Position numbers and translations under genes: made by a program | The notes under the pieces: generated by a model | Databases searched by the model: none | What the model was told of the DNA's origin: nothing | The model's input: the letters and a program-made list of their open reading frames with translations, nothing else | Assembly (NCBI GenBank): GCA_050180895.1 | Contig: JBFXDS010000017.1 | Location: 1 to 64,000, forward strand | Source: JBGPEQ01 sp050180895 | Lineage (GTDB): Bacteria; Pseudomonadota; Alphaproteobacteria; Dongiales; Dongiaceae | DNA: 64,000 bases | Direction: 5' to 3' | Shown: in pieces, positions 31,895 through 39,738 of the stretch | How positions within the stretch are numbered: position 1 is the first letter of the stretch | How the letters are laid out: each line of letters begins with the position of its first letter

Positions 31895-33337
31895 GTGGCA
31901 ACGCACATCGACGGCAGGAAGCGCTGGCTGGCGCTGATCGTTCTTTGCCTCGGCGACCTGATGATCGTCCTCGACACGACGGTCGTGAACGTCGCCCTGC
32001 CGTCGATCCGGACGGACCTCGGCTTCTCGCAGACTGGGCTCGTCTGGGTGGTGAATGCCTACATGCTGACGTTCGGCGGCTTCCTCCTGCTCGGCGGCCG
32101 CCTGGGCGATCTCTTCGGGCACCGCCGGTTGTTCCTGCTGGGGCTGACGCTCTTCACCCTCGCCTCGCTCGCCTGCGGGCTGGCGGACACGCAGGCGACG
32201 CTCGTCGCCGCGCGCGCCGTGCAGGGGCTGGGCGGCGCCGTCGTCTCGGCCGTCGCTCTGTCGCTGATCATGAGCCTGTTCACCGAGCCGGCGGAGCGGG
32301 CAAAGGCCATGGGCATCTTCGGCTTCGTCATGGCCGGCGGTGGATCGATCGGCGTGCTGCTCGGCGGCCTGCTGACGGACGCGTTCGACTGGCACTGGAT
32401 CTTCCTGGTGAATCTACCGATCGGCGCCGCGGTCTTTGCGCTCTGCGTCGTTCTGTTGCCGGGCGACCGCCGCCCGACGGCAGCGGCGCGTCTCGACATC
32501 GCCGGGGCAGTCACCGTGACGGCCTCGCTGCTGCTGGCGGTCTATGCGGTCGTGAACGGCAACGAGGTCGGCTGGCTGTCGACCCGGACGCTCGGCCTGC
32601 TCGCCGCCGCGGGAGCGCTCATGGCCATCTTCCTCGGCATCGAGGCCCGGGTCGGCGCGCCGCTCATGCCGCTCGGCCTGTTCCGGCTGCGCAATGTGTG
32701 GACCGCAAATCTTGTCGGCATCCTGTGGGCGGCGGCCATGTTTGCCTGGTTCTTCATCTCCGCGCTCTACCTCCAGCTGGTGCTCGCCTACACCCCCATG
32801 GAGGTCGGGCTCGCCTTCCTGCCCGCCAACCTGATCATGGGCGTGTTCTCGCTCGGCCTGTCGGCCAAGATGGTCATGCGCTTCGGCATCAGGTTGCCGC
32901 TGGCGACGGGGTTGCTCCTGGCCGCCGCCGGCCTCCTGCTCTTCGCCTTCGCGCCGGTCGACGGGCGCTTCGCCGCCCACGTACTCCCGGGCATGACGCT
33001 CCTCGGCCTCGGCGCCGGCATGGCGTTCAATCCGGTCCTGCTCGCCGCGATGAGCGACGTCGCCCCGAGCGAGTCCGGCCTCGCCTCCGGAGTGGTGAAT
33101 ACCTCGTTCATGATGGGCGGGGCGCTTGGGCTCGCCGTCCTCGCCAGCCTTGCCGCCGCCCGCACCGACAGCCTGCTGGCGTCCGGAGCGGACTCGCTCG
33201 TCGCCCTCAACGGCGGTTACCATGTCGCGTTCGCGGTCGGCGCCGCCGTTGCGGCCGGGGCCGCCCTGCTCAGCGCCGTGCTGCTGCGCGCACGGGTGCC
33301 GGCGCCGCTGCAGGAGAGCGTGTCCACCGCATCGTAG
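31895..33337 (+). CDS. MFS drug transporter, DHA2 (EmrB/QacA) family
   Basis: The 480-residue protein has 14 predicted membrane segments. Motif D1 is in LDTTVVNVALPSI, the motif A loop reads GGRLGDLFGHRRLF, motif C has GGGSIGVLLGGLLTD, and the 14-TM-specific region follows. It should export lipophilic compounds using the proton gradient. GTG 31895 is chosen for GGGAG six bases upstream; GTG 31880 would add five residues. It is the third gene of the ECF42-type operon, so the regulon includes an efflux pump. Confidence 0.9.
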   Translation: MATHIDGRKRWLALIVLCLGDLMIVLDTTVVNVALPSIRTDLGFSQTGLVWVVNAYMLTFGGFLLLGGRLGDLFGHRRLFLLGLTLFTLASLACGLADTQATLVAARAVQGLGGAVVSAVALSLIMSLFTEPAERAKAMGIFGFVMAGGGSIGVLLGGLLTDAFDWHWIFLVNLPIGAAVFALCVVLLPGDRRPTAAARLDIAGAVTVTASLLLAVYAVVNGNEVGWLSTRTLGLLAAAGALMAIFLGIEARVGAPLMPLGLFRLRNVWTANLVGILWAAAMFAWFFISALYLQLVLAYTPMEVGLAFLPANLIMGVFSLGLSAKMVMRFGIRLPLATGLLLAAAGLLLFAFAPVDGRFAAHVLPGMTLLGLGAGMAFNPVLLAAMSDVAPSESGLASGVVNTSFMMGGALGLAVLASLAAARTDSLLASGADSLVALNGGYHVAFAVGAAVAAGAALLSAVLLRARVPAPLQESVSTAS

Positions 33338-33378
33338 GTGCCGCCCGGCGGAATCCGGATCGTCGACGGGAGTCCCGC

Positions 33379-33879
33379 ATGACCCTGCTTCTCGCGTTGG
33401 AGTTCGCCGCCGCCCTCGGTTGCGGGCTGGTCGCCGGCGTCTTCTTTGCCTTCTCGACCTTCGTGATGAACGCCCTCGCCCGCCTGCCGGCCCAACAGGG
33501 CATTGCCGGCATGCAGTCCATCAATATCGCCGCGATCAATCCTTGGTTCATGACGGCGCTGTTCGGAACCGCAGCGGCTTGCGTGGTCCTCGTCGTCGCG
33601 TCGTTGCTGGCGTGGCGCGAGCCCGGCGCCGCCTGTCTCCTTGCCGGCGGTACGCTCTATCTCGTCGGCGCTGTTCTGGTGACGATGCTGTTCAACGTGC
33701 CGCTCAATCGGGCATTGGCGAGGGTGGAGGAGTCGCGTGCCGACAATGCCGGCCGCTGGGCCGGCTACGTCGCCAGATGGACGGCCTGGAACCATGTCCG
33801 GACGGCCACATCCCTTGCGGCGACGGCATTGATCACCCTCGCGCTCTATCTGCAGGCGCGCGGCCCGACCGGAGTCTGA
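33379..33879 (+). CDS. DUF1772 (anthrone oxygenase-like) membrane protein
   Basis: The 166-residue protein has four hydrophobic segments and the DUF1772 landmarks: GVFFAFSTFVMNALARLP, MQSINIAAINPWFM, FNVPLNRALA and the late ARWTAWNHVRT. The family includes cofactor-free anthrone oxygenases of polyketide pathways, though most bacterial members are uncharacterised membrane proteins. It follows the MFS gene by 41 bases and ends the operon. Confidence 0.87.
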   Translation: MTLLLALEFAAALGCGLVAGVFFAFSTFVMNALARLPAQQGIAGMQSINIAAINPWFMTALFGTAAACVVLVVASLLAWREPGAACLLAGGTLYLVGAVLVTMLFNVPLNRALARVEESRADNAGRWAGYVARWTAWNHVRTATSLAATALITLALYLQARGPTGV

Positions 33880-33933
33880 CATCGCGCTCCGGGCTGCGAT
33901 ATCTGGAGCACACACCGGCCCGGCGACGATCCG

Positions 33934-35427
33934 TCACTTTGTGAGACGCTCCATGGGGAGCGAGAGCTGCGCGACCAAGCCCTCGGGCCGCCAGTCGCGC
34001 GAGATGTGGCCGCCGAATTGAGCCGTCATCGTCGTGCGGGCAAGCAGGCTGCCGAACCCTTCGCTTTCAGGGCGTCCCGCGAGCATCGGGCCGCCCTGCT
34101 CGGTCCAGGTCAGCCGCAGCTCGCCGTCGGCCACGGACCAGCGGACGTCGACGCGCCCTTCCGGCGACGACAGGGCGCCATACTTGGTCGCGTTCGTGGC
34201 GAACTCGTGCAGCAGGAGGGCAAGGCTCGTCACCGCACTCCCGCCGACCGGCACGCCGGGTCCGTCGATCAGGACACGCTCGCCATGGCCGCTTTCAGCA
34301 TCGCTGTAGGGCGCGACGATCGTGCGGACCAGGGCCTCCAAGGTCGTCGCCCGCGCCGCCGCGTCTCGTTCATCGCCGAGATCGAGCAGGGTCAATTCAT
34401 GGGCGCGCGAGAGGGCAGCCAGCCTTTGCCGAACGGTCTCGGCGATGCCCTCCGGTGCGCGGGCGGTGCGCGCGCTCAGGGTCACCACCCCGCCCACGAG
34501 GGTGAACAGGTTCTTGACGCGATGATTCATCTCCCGGAGAAGAAGAGTCTGCCGTTCCTGCAACCGCTTGCGCTCGGTGATGTCGCGCGCGATCTTCGAC
34601 GCGCCGACGATTCCACCGTGGACGTTGCGGATCGGCGATACCGTCAGCGAGACCTCGACCAGACCGCCGTCCTTGCGCCGGCGCACGGTTTCGTAGTGCT
34701 CGATCCGCTCGCCCTGACGAATGCGCTCGAGGATGCGAAGCTCCTCGTCGCGGCGATCGCCCGGGATCATGATCGCGATCGACTTGCCGATCATCTCGTC
34801 GGCGGTATAGCCGAAGAGGCGTTCCGCTCCCCGGTTCCAACTGGTGACGATGCCGCGCGAATCCGTGCTGACGATCGAGTCGTCGGAGGATTCGACGATC
34901 GAGGCCAACCGCTGTCCGATCTCGTCGGCCTGCCACCGTTCGCTGATATCGACGAGCATGTTGACCGCCCCGACGACGACGCCCGATTTGTCGTAGAGCG
35001 GCGTCGGATAGGGAAGAAAATGAACCCGGCTGCCATCAGGCCGCTCGGCGATCGCATCCATGCCTCGGATCGATCGACCTTCCCTCAGCGCCATGGCCAT
35101 CGGACATTGGTCATGCGGCATGGGTGTCCCATCCGGCCAGTACAGCCGCCAGGAACCGCACCATTCGCTCTTGCCCAGCTGCGGGCGACAGCCCCAGAGA
35201 TCCGCGGCCGCGTCGTTATAGAACGTGATGCGGCCGGCCGCGTCCGTGGTGTAGACGGCAGCCGGCAGGGCTTCGAGCAGATCGCGGAAAGGAGGCTCCG
35301 TCCCCATCTGTTGCTCTGCGGACGCTGCGCCGCCCACCGCAGACTCGGCCTGCCGATGCGCCAGCCGCGCCAACTCGCGAACCAGAGCGGTCTGCGAGCC
35401 GACAAACTGTAATTTTTCAGATGGCAT
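33934..35427 (-). CDS. PAS-containing HWE-family histidine kinase
   Basis: The 497-residue protein has no membrane segment. Two PAS domains are visible: about residues 50-165 (AAVYTTDAAGRITFYNDAAA) and 172-290 (DDSIVSTDSRGIVTSWNRGA). The kinase core follows, with LLREMNHRVKNLFTLV carrying the phosphorylated histidine. HEFATNATKYGALS and the LTWTEQGGP segment are typical of HWE kinases. In alphaproteobacteria such kinases often feed general stress or light responses. ATG 35427 is preferred; TTG 35475 is an option. It is convergent with the VOC operon and lies behind DUF427 on the same strand, 280 bases away. Confidence 0.88.
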   Translation of the reverse strand: MPSEKLQFVGSQTALVRELARLAHRQAESAVGGAASAEQQMGTEPPFRDLLEALPAAVYTTDAAGRITFYNDAAADLWGCRPQLGKSEWCGSWRLYWPDGTPMPHDQCPMAMALREGRSIRGMDAIAERPDGSRVHFLPYPTPLYDKSGVVVGAVNMLVDISERWQADEIGQRLASIVESSDDSIVSTDSRGIVTSWNRGAERLFGYTADEMIGKSIAIMIPGDRRDEELRILERIRQGERIEHYETVRRRKDGGLVEVSLTVSPIRNVHGGIVGASKIARDITERKRLQERQTLLLREMNHRVKNLFTLVGGVVTLSARTARAPEGIAETVRQRLAALSRAHELTLLDLGDERDAAARATTLEALVRTIVAPYSDAESGHGERVLIDGPGVPVGGSAVTSLALLLHEFATNATKYGALSSPEGRVDVRWSVADGELRLTWTEQGGPMLAGRPESEGFGSLLARTTMTAQFGGHISRDWRPEGLVAQLSLPMERLTK

Positions 35428-35707
35428 CGACTTTCGGTTTCGGACCGCGTCCAGCACGACAACCGGCGCTGACAAGCTCGGGCGATCACAGCGACTCTAG
35501 AGGCCTACAAGTCGGGGAGCGAGTCAAGACTCAACGGTGTGCTTCTTCCGCCCGCAACGGCACTCCTGGCCGGCGACTGCTGCCGATGACGGTCCCCCGG
35601 TTGCGGTCGAGTTGCATCCAACGCCTGGGACTTTCAGCTCAAGCGCAAGTGTGCCAATCAGCACCGATCCCGACACCGCACGTTCCGCCCTTCACCGAGG
35701 GGCGGGC

Positions 35708-35989
35708 TCACTCGATGCGGACATCGTCCCAGAAGCCGATCCAGTGATCGACCTGCTTCATCGAGGCGCGCGGCGCCTCGTAGGACCAGGCGGCGCGCTC
35801 GCTGCGCGCGGCGCCATCGGCGACGTCGTAGAACTGCACGCCGTGTGGGCATTCGAGATCGCTGTCCGTCTTCGGCGTCAGATGCAGCAGGTCCATCCGG
35901 ACGGTCTCCCGGGGGAAATAGCGGTAGCCACCCGCCTCGATGGTGCGGTCGCTCTCCGCGATCACCTGATCGTGCCATATCGCCTTCAT
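35708..35989 (-). CDS. DUF427 protein
   Basis: The 93-residue protein is a single DUF427 domain, a small beta-rich fold. Landmarks are AIWHDQVIAESDRTIEAGGYRYFP, here seen as WHDQVIAESD and GYRYFPRETV, then CPHGVQFYDV and AAWSYEAP, with GFWDDVRIE at the end. Function is unknown. ATG 35989 has AGAGGAAGG five bases upstream; GTG 35995 is a less likely start. It lies downstream of the GFA-family gene on the same strand. Confidence 0.88.
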   Translation of the reverse strand: MKAIWHDQVIAESDRTIEAGGYRYFPRETVRMDLLHLTPKTDSDLECPHGVQFYDVADGAARSERAAWSYEAPRASMKQVDHWIGFWDDVRIE

Positions 35990-36143
35990 GATCACCTTCC
36001 TCTGCCTGGGTTCTCCAGGTTGACGACGTCGGCCCCCATGCCGCTTCCCGGCACGGCGTTCGAACCTCCTCCTGCCGGCGCCAAGACGTCAAGAGGGAGT
36101 CCGACCTTCTCGTCAAAGATGCCTTGCTCATGCAGACCACCCT

Positions 36144-36557
36144 CTATATCTCCTGCGGCGGGAACTCCGGATACCGCGGCAGGTGGTCGGCGAACCGCAC
36201 CCAGGGCAGGCGCCGGCTGTCCCAATAGTGGAACTGGGGCGGCATGGCATCCGGCCGATCCAGGCTTCCGATCGTGATGTCGATGAGGCCGGGAATGAAC
36301 GAGGCGGTGAAGCTGATCTGGGTGCCGCAGGTCGGGCAAAAGCCGCGCCTGGCCTCGGGCGACGAGGCATGGAGCGTCGGCTGCGCCCTGGTGAACAGGA
36401 CCTGCCCGGCCTCGAACATGGCCCATGCCACGGCGGGCGCGGCACTTGCCTTGCGGCACATGGAGCAGTGGCACAGCGCGGTCATCAGGGGCGGCCCCGT
36501 GATCTCGTAGCAGACCGCAGTACACTGGCATCCGCCGGTCGTCTTCTGCTCTTGCAT
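36144..36557 (-). CDS. GFA family (CENP-V/GFA fold) protein
   Basis: The 137-residue protein has the zinc-binding cysteines of the GFA superfamily: GGCQCTAVCYE near residue 10, ALCHCSMCRKAS near 28, and GFCPTCGTQI near 73. The family is named after glutathione-dependent formaldehyde-activating enzyme, but most members have unknown reactions. ATG 36557 is preferred because GGAGG lies five bases upstream; two earlier ATG codons are in frame. A minus-strand ECF42-type promoter lies about 200 bases upstream, with one tiny ORF in between. Confidence 0.88.
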   Translation of the reverse strand: MQEQKTTGGCQCTAVCYEITGPPLMTALCHCSMCRKASAAPAVAWAMFEAGQVLFTRAQPTLHASSPEARRGFCPTCGTQISFTASFIPGLIDITIGSLDRPDAMPPQFHYWDSRRLPWVRFADHLPRYPEFPPQEI

Positions 36558-36626
36558 CATGGCCTCCATTCGTTGCCGCGGCCGACCAACTCCGTCCACC
36601 GGAGTGTTGTTCGCCAGCAAGCCACC

Positions 36627-36737
36627 CTAGCAGGATGCTCCTGACAGGCTGGTGTCAGGAGCCGACCTGCTTCCGCACGGCAAGCCGTTCATCGCGCAAG
36701 CAAACGCCGAGCGAGTCTCGATGCACGCCGGACACAT
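36627..36737 (-). CDS. Tiny cysteine-rich ORF (36 aa)
   Basis: A 36-residue frame starts MCPACIETRSAFACAMNG and contains five cysteines. Its start has AAAGGAG five bases upstream, better than most genes here, and a TGTCGA-N17-CGAT promoter-like site ends 22 bases before the ATG. It could be a real small protein, a leader peptide for the GFA gene, or a remnant. No family is recognised beyond the MCPxCI opening. Confidence 0.4.
   Translation of the reverse strand: MCPACIETRSAFACAMNGLPCGSRSAPDTSLSGASC
36638..36661. promoter_or_regulatory. Perfect dyad, 9-bp arms
   Basis: Arms CTCCTGACA and TGTCAGGAG around GGCTGG lie about 80 bases upstream of the GFA start and within the end of the tiny ORF. 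A shorter form occurs at 30690-30707. A regulator operator is the simplest reading; there is no T-run to support a terminator. Confidence 0.5.
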
Positions 36738-36758
36738 GGGCACTCCTTTCGCGGTATA

Positions 36759-36785
36759 ATCGAACCGGCGGACCGGTACTCGACA
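36759..36785 (-). promoter_or_regulatory. Predicted ECF42 promoter, minus strand
   Basis: On the minus strand TGTCGA (36785-36780) is followed after 17 bases by CGAT (36762-36759). It would transcribe the tiny ORF, the GFA gene and possibly DUF427. It stands back to back with the plus-strand site at 36834. Confidence 0.45.
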
Positions 36786-36833
36786 GGTCCCGATAAACCT
36801 GCCGACCCAGGACATGAGGGCCAGCCGACGGAT

Positions 36834-36860
36834 TGTCGATTCGGGGTCTCTCCGGACGAC
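36834..36860 (+). promoter_or_regulatory. Predicted ECF42 promoter of the DGPF array
   Basis: TGTCGA at 36834-36839, 17-base spacer, CGAC at 36857-36860. The first DGPF gene starts 40 bases downstream. The boxes and spacing equal those at 30875. The sigma factor encoded at the end of the array is the obvious candidate to read it. Confidence 0.65.
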
Positions 36861-36900
36861 TAGGGGTGCCCTCCCCTTTCCCGCTGCACAGGAACCGGCC

Positions 36901-37257
36901 ATGAAGTATCTCTGTCTGATCTACAACGACGACAAGCGGCTCGACGCCATGTCCGAACGCGAATCGCAGGCCTTCATCGACGAGCATCTCGACTATGACG
37001 AGGCGCTCAAGCGGAGCGGGCATTTCATCGCCTCCGAGGCGCTCGAGCCGGGCGAGGCGGCCACCATCGTCCGCGTCCGCAACGGCCGGCTGTCGACCAC
37101 CGACGGCCCCTTCGCCGAAACCAAGGAGCAGCTCGGCGGTTTCTACCTGGTCGAGGCCCGCGATCTCAACGAGGCCATCCAGATCGCCGGCAAGATTCCC
37201 TCGGCGCGCACCGGCAGCATCGAGGTGCGGCCGGTCTGCGAGCTCACGCATTCCTGA
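36901..37257 (+). CDS. DGPF/YCII protein 1
   Basis: The 118-residue protein begins MKYLCLIYNDDKRLDAM and has the family signature STTDGPFAETKEQLGGFYLV, ending with GSIEVRPVCEL. It is the first of four tandem paralogues of nearly equal length that precede an ECF42 sigma gene. The YciI-like fold suggests a small-molecule enzyme or sensor, but no activity is known. A predicted ECF42 promoter lies 40 bases upstream. The ribosome-binding site is weak (CAGGAA about ten bases before ATG). Confidence 0.92.
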   Translation: MKYLCLIYNDDKRLDAMSERESQAFIDEHLDYDEALKRSGHFIASEALEPGEAATIVRVRNGRLSTTDGPFAETKEQLGGFYLVEARDLNEAIQIAGKIPSARTGSIEVRPVCELTHS

Positions 37258-37282
37258 CCTTGCCGCCGCCTAAGGAGCCCAC

Positions 37283-37657
37283 ATGAAATTTCTCTGCCTG
37301 GTCTACAACGACGAGCAGGCCCTCGACGCCATGCCGCGCGACGAGTTCGAGGCCTTCTCCCACGAGCATGTCGTGCTGGCCGACGAGCTGCAGAAAGACG
37401 GTCGTTCCGTCACCGCGGAGGGTCTGCAGCCGGTCAGCACGGCGAAGACCGTGCGCGTCCGCAACGGTCGGCTGTCGACCACCGACGGCCCCTTCGCCGA
37501 AACCAAGGAGCAGCTCGGCGGCATCTACCTCTTCGAGGCGGCGGATATCGACGAGGCAGTCCAGATCGCGGCGCGCATTCCGATGGCCCGCCTCGGCTGC
37601 ATCGAGGTGCGGCCGGTCTGGGACCTGCGCCGCCACGAGCCGCGGGTCGGCCGCTGA
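37283..37657 (+). CDS. DGPF/YCII protein 2
   Basis: The 124-residue protein begins MKFLCLVYNDEQALDAM and carries STTDGPFAETKEQLGGIYLF. The end RHEPRVGR is longer than in its neighbours. ATG 37283 is preceded by AAGGAG about five bases upstream and 25 bases separate it from DGPF 1, in a common transcript. Confidence 0.92.
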   Translation: MKFLCLVYNDEQALDAMPRDEFEAFSHEHVVLADELQKDGRSVTAEGLQPVSTAKTVRVRNGRLSTTDGPFAETKEQLGGIYLFEAADIDEAVQIAARIPMARLGCIEVRPVWDLRRHEPRVGR

Positions 37658-37714
37658 CTCCGGCTTTCTGCGACAACCTGCATCGACACCAACGTCGAAG
37701 ACGAGGAGCGAACC

Positions 37715-38062
37715 ATGAAATATCTCTGCCTTGTCTACTTCGATGAACGGACGTTCGGCAGCAATCCCGAAAGTCCGTCCGACAAGGAGTGCTTCGCCTA
37801 TGGCGAGGAGCTGCGCGGCAGCGCGCGCTATATTGTCGGTCAGGCGCTGCAGCGATCCGAGACCGCCACGACCGTCCGTGTACGCAACGGCAAGGTGACG
37901 ACCACCGACGGCCCCTTCGCCGAAACCAAGGAACAGCTCGGCGGCTTCTATATGATCGAGGCACGCGATCTCGACGAAGCCATCCGGATCGCCGCGAAGA
38001 TACCGCCGGCGCGCGTCGGCAGCATCGAGGTGCGGCCGGCCCGCGAACTCGATCTCTCATAG
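37715..38062 (+). CDS. DGPF/YCII protein 3
   Basis: The 115-residue protein begins MKYLCLVYFDERTFGSN and carries TTTDGPFAETKEQLGGFYMI. The segment after the start differs from its siblings (SPSDKECFAYGEEL), as if specialised. GAGGAG lies eight bases before ATG 37715. The 57-base gap before it is the largest in the array. Confidence 0.92.
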   Translation: MKYLCLVYFDERTFGSNPESPSDKECFAYGEELRGSARYIVGQALQRSETATTVRVRNGKVTTTDGPFAETKEQLGGFYMIEARDLDEAIRIAAKIPPARVGSIEVRPARELDLS

Positions 38063-38076
38063 CGCGCATCCGGCTG

Positions 38077-38433
38077 ATGAAGTATCTGTGCCTGATCTAC
38101 GCCGACGAGAAGCGGCTCGACGCCATGTCCGGGAGCGAATGGGACGCCTTCTGGCGCGAGTGCACCGCCTGCGATCAGGCGCTTCGGCAGAGCGGCAGCC
38201 GCATCGCGGCCGCGGCCCTCCAGTCCGTCCGCACGGCGACGACGGTGCGGGTCCGCCAGGGCAGACTGTCGACCACCGACGGCCCCTTCGCCGAGACCAA
38301 GGAGCAGTTGGGCGGGTTCGTCCTGATCGAGGCCCACGATCTCGACGACGCGCTCCGCGTCGCCGCCCTGCTTCCGCCGGCGCGCATCGGCAGCGTCGAG
38401 GTGCGCCCGGTGCGCGAGCTCGATCTCTCCTAG
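38077..38433 (+). CDS. DGPF/YCII protein 4
   Basis: The 118-residue protein begins MKYLCLIYADEKRLDAM, close to protein 1, and has STTDGPFAETKEQLGGFVLI. ATG 38077 lies 14 bases after protein 3 and has no clear ribosome-binding site, which suggests translational coupling. A longer frame from 37789 inside protein 3 is a shadow. The sigma-factor gene follows after 15 bases. Confidence 0.9.
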   Translation: MKYLCLIYADEKRLDAMSGSEWDAFWRECTACDQALRQSGSRIAAAALQSVRTATTVRVRQGRLSTTDGPFAETKEQLGGFVLIEAHDLDDALRVAALLPPARIGSVEVRPVRELDLS

Positions 38434-38448
38434 CCGCGGACGGCGTCG

Positions 38449-39696
38449 GTGGGCGAGGAGGCAACACGACAGGCGCGCGCAACCGTGGACGCGGTCTACC
38501 GCGCAGACTCGCGCCGCGTCCTCGCCACCCTCATCCGCCTGCTCGGCGATTTCAACCTCGCGGAGGAGGCGCTGCACGAAGCCTTCGCCGCCGCCGCGGA
38601 GCGCTGGCCGCGCGACGGCGTGCCGGCGAATCCGCGGGCTTGGCTGGTCTCGGCCGGCCGCTTCAAGGCGATCGACGTCATCCGCCGGCGCGCCCGCTTC
38701 GATGCCTCGCTGGCCGAGATCGCCGCGCAGATCGACGATGCCGCACCGGCGCCCAGGGCGGATGACGAGGAGTTGGAGGACGACCGGCTGCGGCTGATCT
38801 TCACCTGCTGCCATCCGAGCCTGTCGCCCGACGCGCAGGTGGCGATGACGCTGCGCGAGGTGTGCGGCCTGACCACCGAGGAAATCGGTCACGCCTTCCT
38901 CACGGCCGCGCCGACCGTTGCCCAGCGCATCGTGCGCGCCAAGGCGAAGATCCGCGACGCGAAAATTCCGTATCAGGTGCCGGCGCGCGACGAGCTGGCG
39001 GAGCGGCTCGACAGCGTGCTCCACACCGTCTACCTGGTGTTCAACGAGGGATACTTCGCCTCGTCGGGCGCGTCGCTGACGCGGCACGACCTGTCGGGCG
39101 AGGCGATCCGCCTGGGGCGGCTGCTCGTCGAGCTGTTGCCGGAGCCCGAGGCGATCGGGCTCCTGGCGCTGATGCTGCTGCACGAATCGCGCCGCGCCGC
39201 GCGGACGACCGCGGACGGCGAGCTGGCGCTGCTGGACGAACAGGAGCGCGCGCTCTGGAACCGGGACCAGATCGCGGAAGGATCGGCGCTGGTGCAGCGC
39301 GCGCTGTCGTCCCGCCGCTTCGGCCCATACACGCTGCAGGCGGCCATCGCGGCGGTCCACGCCGAGGCGCCCGATGCCGGTGCGACGGACTGGGCGCAGA
39401 TCGTCGGTCTCTATGACGTGCTGGCGCGGGTGGATCCCTCGCCGGTGATCGCCTTGAACCGCGCCGCGGCGGTGGCGATGCGCGACGGTCCGGCGGCGGG
39501 TCTCGCCCTCATCGACGCCATCCTGGCGGGCGGCGACCTCGCGGACTACCGCCTGGCGCACGCGGCGCGGGCCGACCTGTGCCGTCGGCTGGGGCGGACG
39601 GCGGAGGCCCGGGCCGCCTACGAGCGCGCCCTCGCCCTTACGCGGCAGGAACCGGAGCGGCGCTTCCTCGCGCGGCGGCTGCGCGAACTGGAGTGA
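38449..39696 (+). CDS. ECF42-type sigma factor with C-terminal TPR-like extension
   Basis: The 415-residue protein has region 2 at about residues 12-80 (HEAFAAAAERWPRDGVPANP, then RAWLVSAGRFKAID) and region 4 at about 115-170 (LREVCGLTTEEIGHAFLTAA). An extension of about 230 residues follows, ending in a TPR-like helix pair (LCRRLGRTAEARAAYERALA). This long extension plus the DGPF genes upstream is the hallmark of group ECF42, where no anti-sigma factor is found and the extension is thought to regulate activity. GTG 38449 is used; it is probably coupled to DGPF 4. Confidence 0.93.
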   Translation: MGEEATRQARATVDAVYRADSRRVLATLIRLLGDFNLAEEALHEAFAAAAERWPRDGVPANPRAWLVSAGRFKAIDVIRRRARFDASLAEIAAQIDDAAPAPRADDEELEDDRLRLIFTCCHPSLSPDAQVAMTLREVCGLTTEEIGHAFLTAAPTVAQRIVRAKAKIRDAKIPYQVPARDELAERLDSVLHTVYLVFNEGYFASSGASLTRHDLSGEAIRLGRLLVELLPEPEAIGLLALMLLHESRRAARTTADGELALLDEQERALWNRDQIAEGSALVQRALSSRRFGPYTLQAAIAAVHAEAPDAGATDWAQIVGLYDVLARVDPSPVIALNRAAAVAMRDGPAAGLALIDAILAGGDLADYRLAHAARADLCRRLGRTAEARAAYERALALTRQEPERRFLARRLRELE

Positions 39697-39738
39697 CCGG
39701 CCGACCGGCCGCGATCCGGCAGGGGCGGAGGTGCCGCC

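Noticed and set aside
35428..35707. Possible gene between the HWE kinase and DUF427
   Set aside because: The overlapping short frames have no motif or start signal; treated as non-coding.
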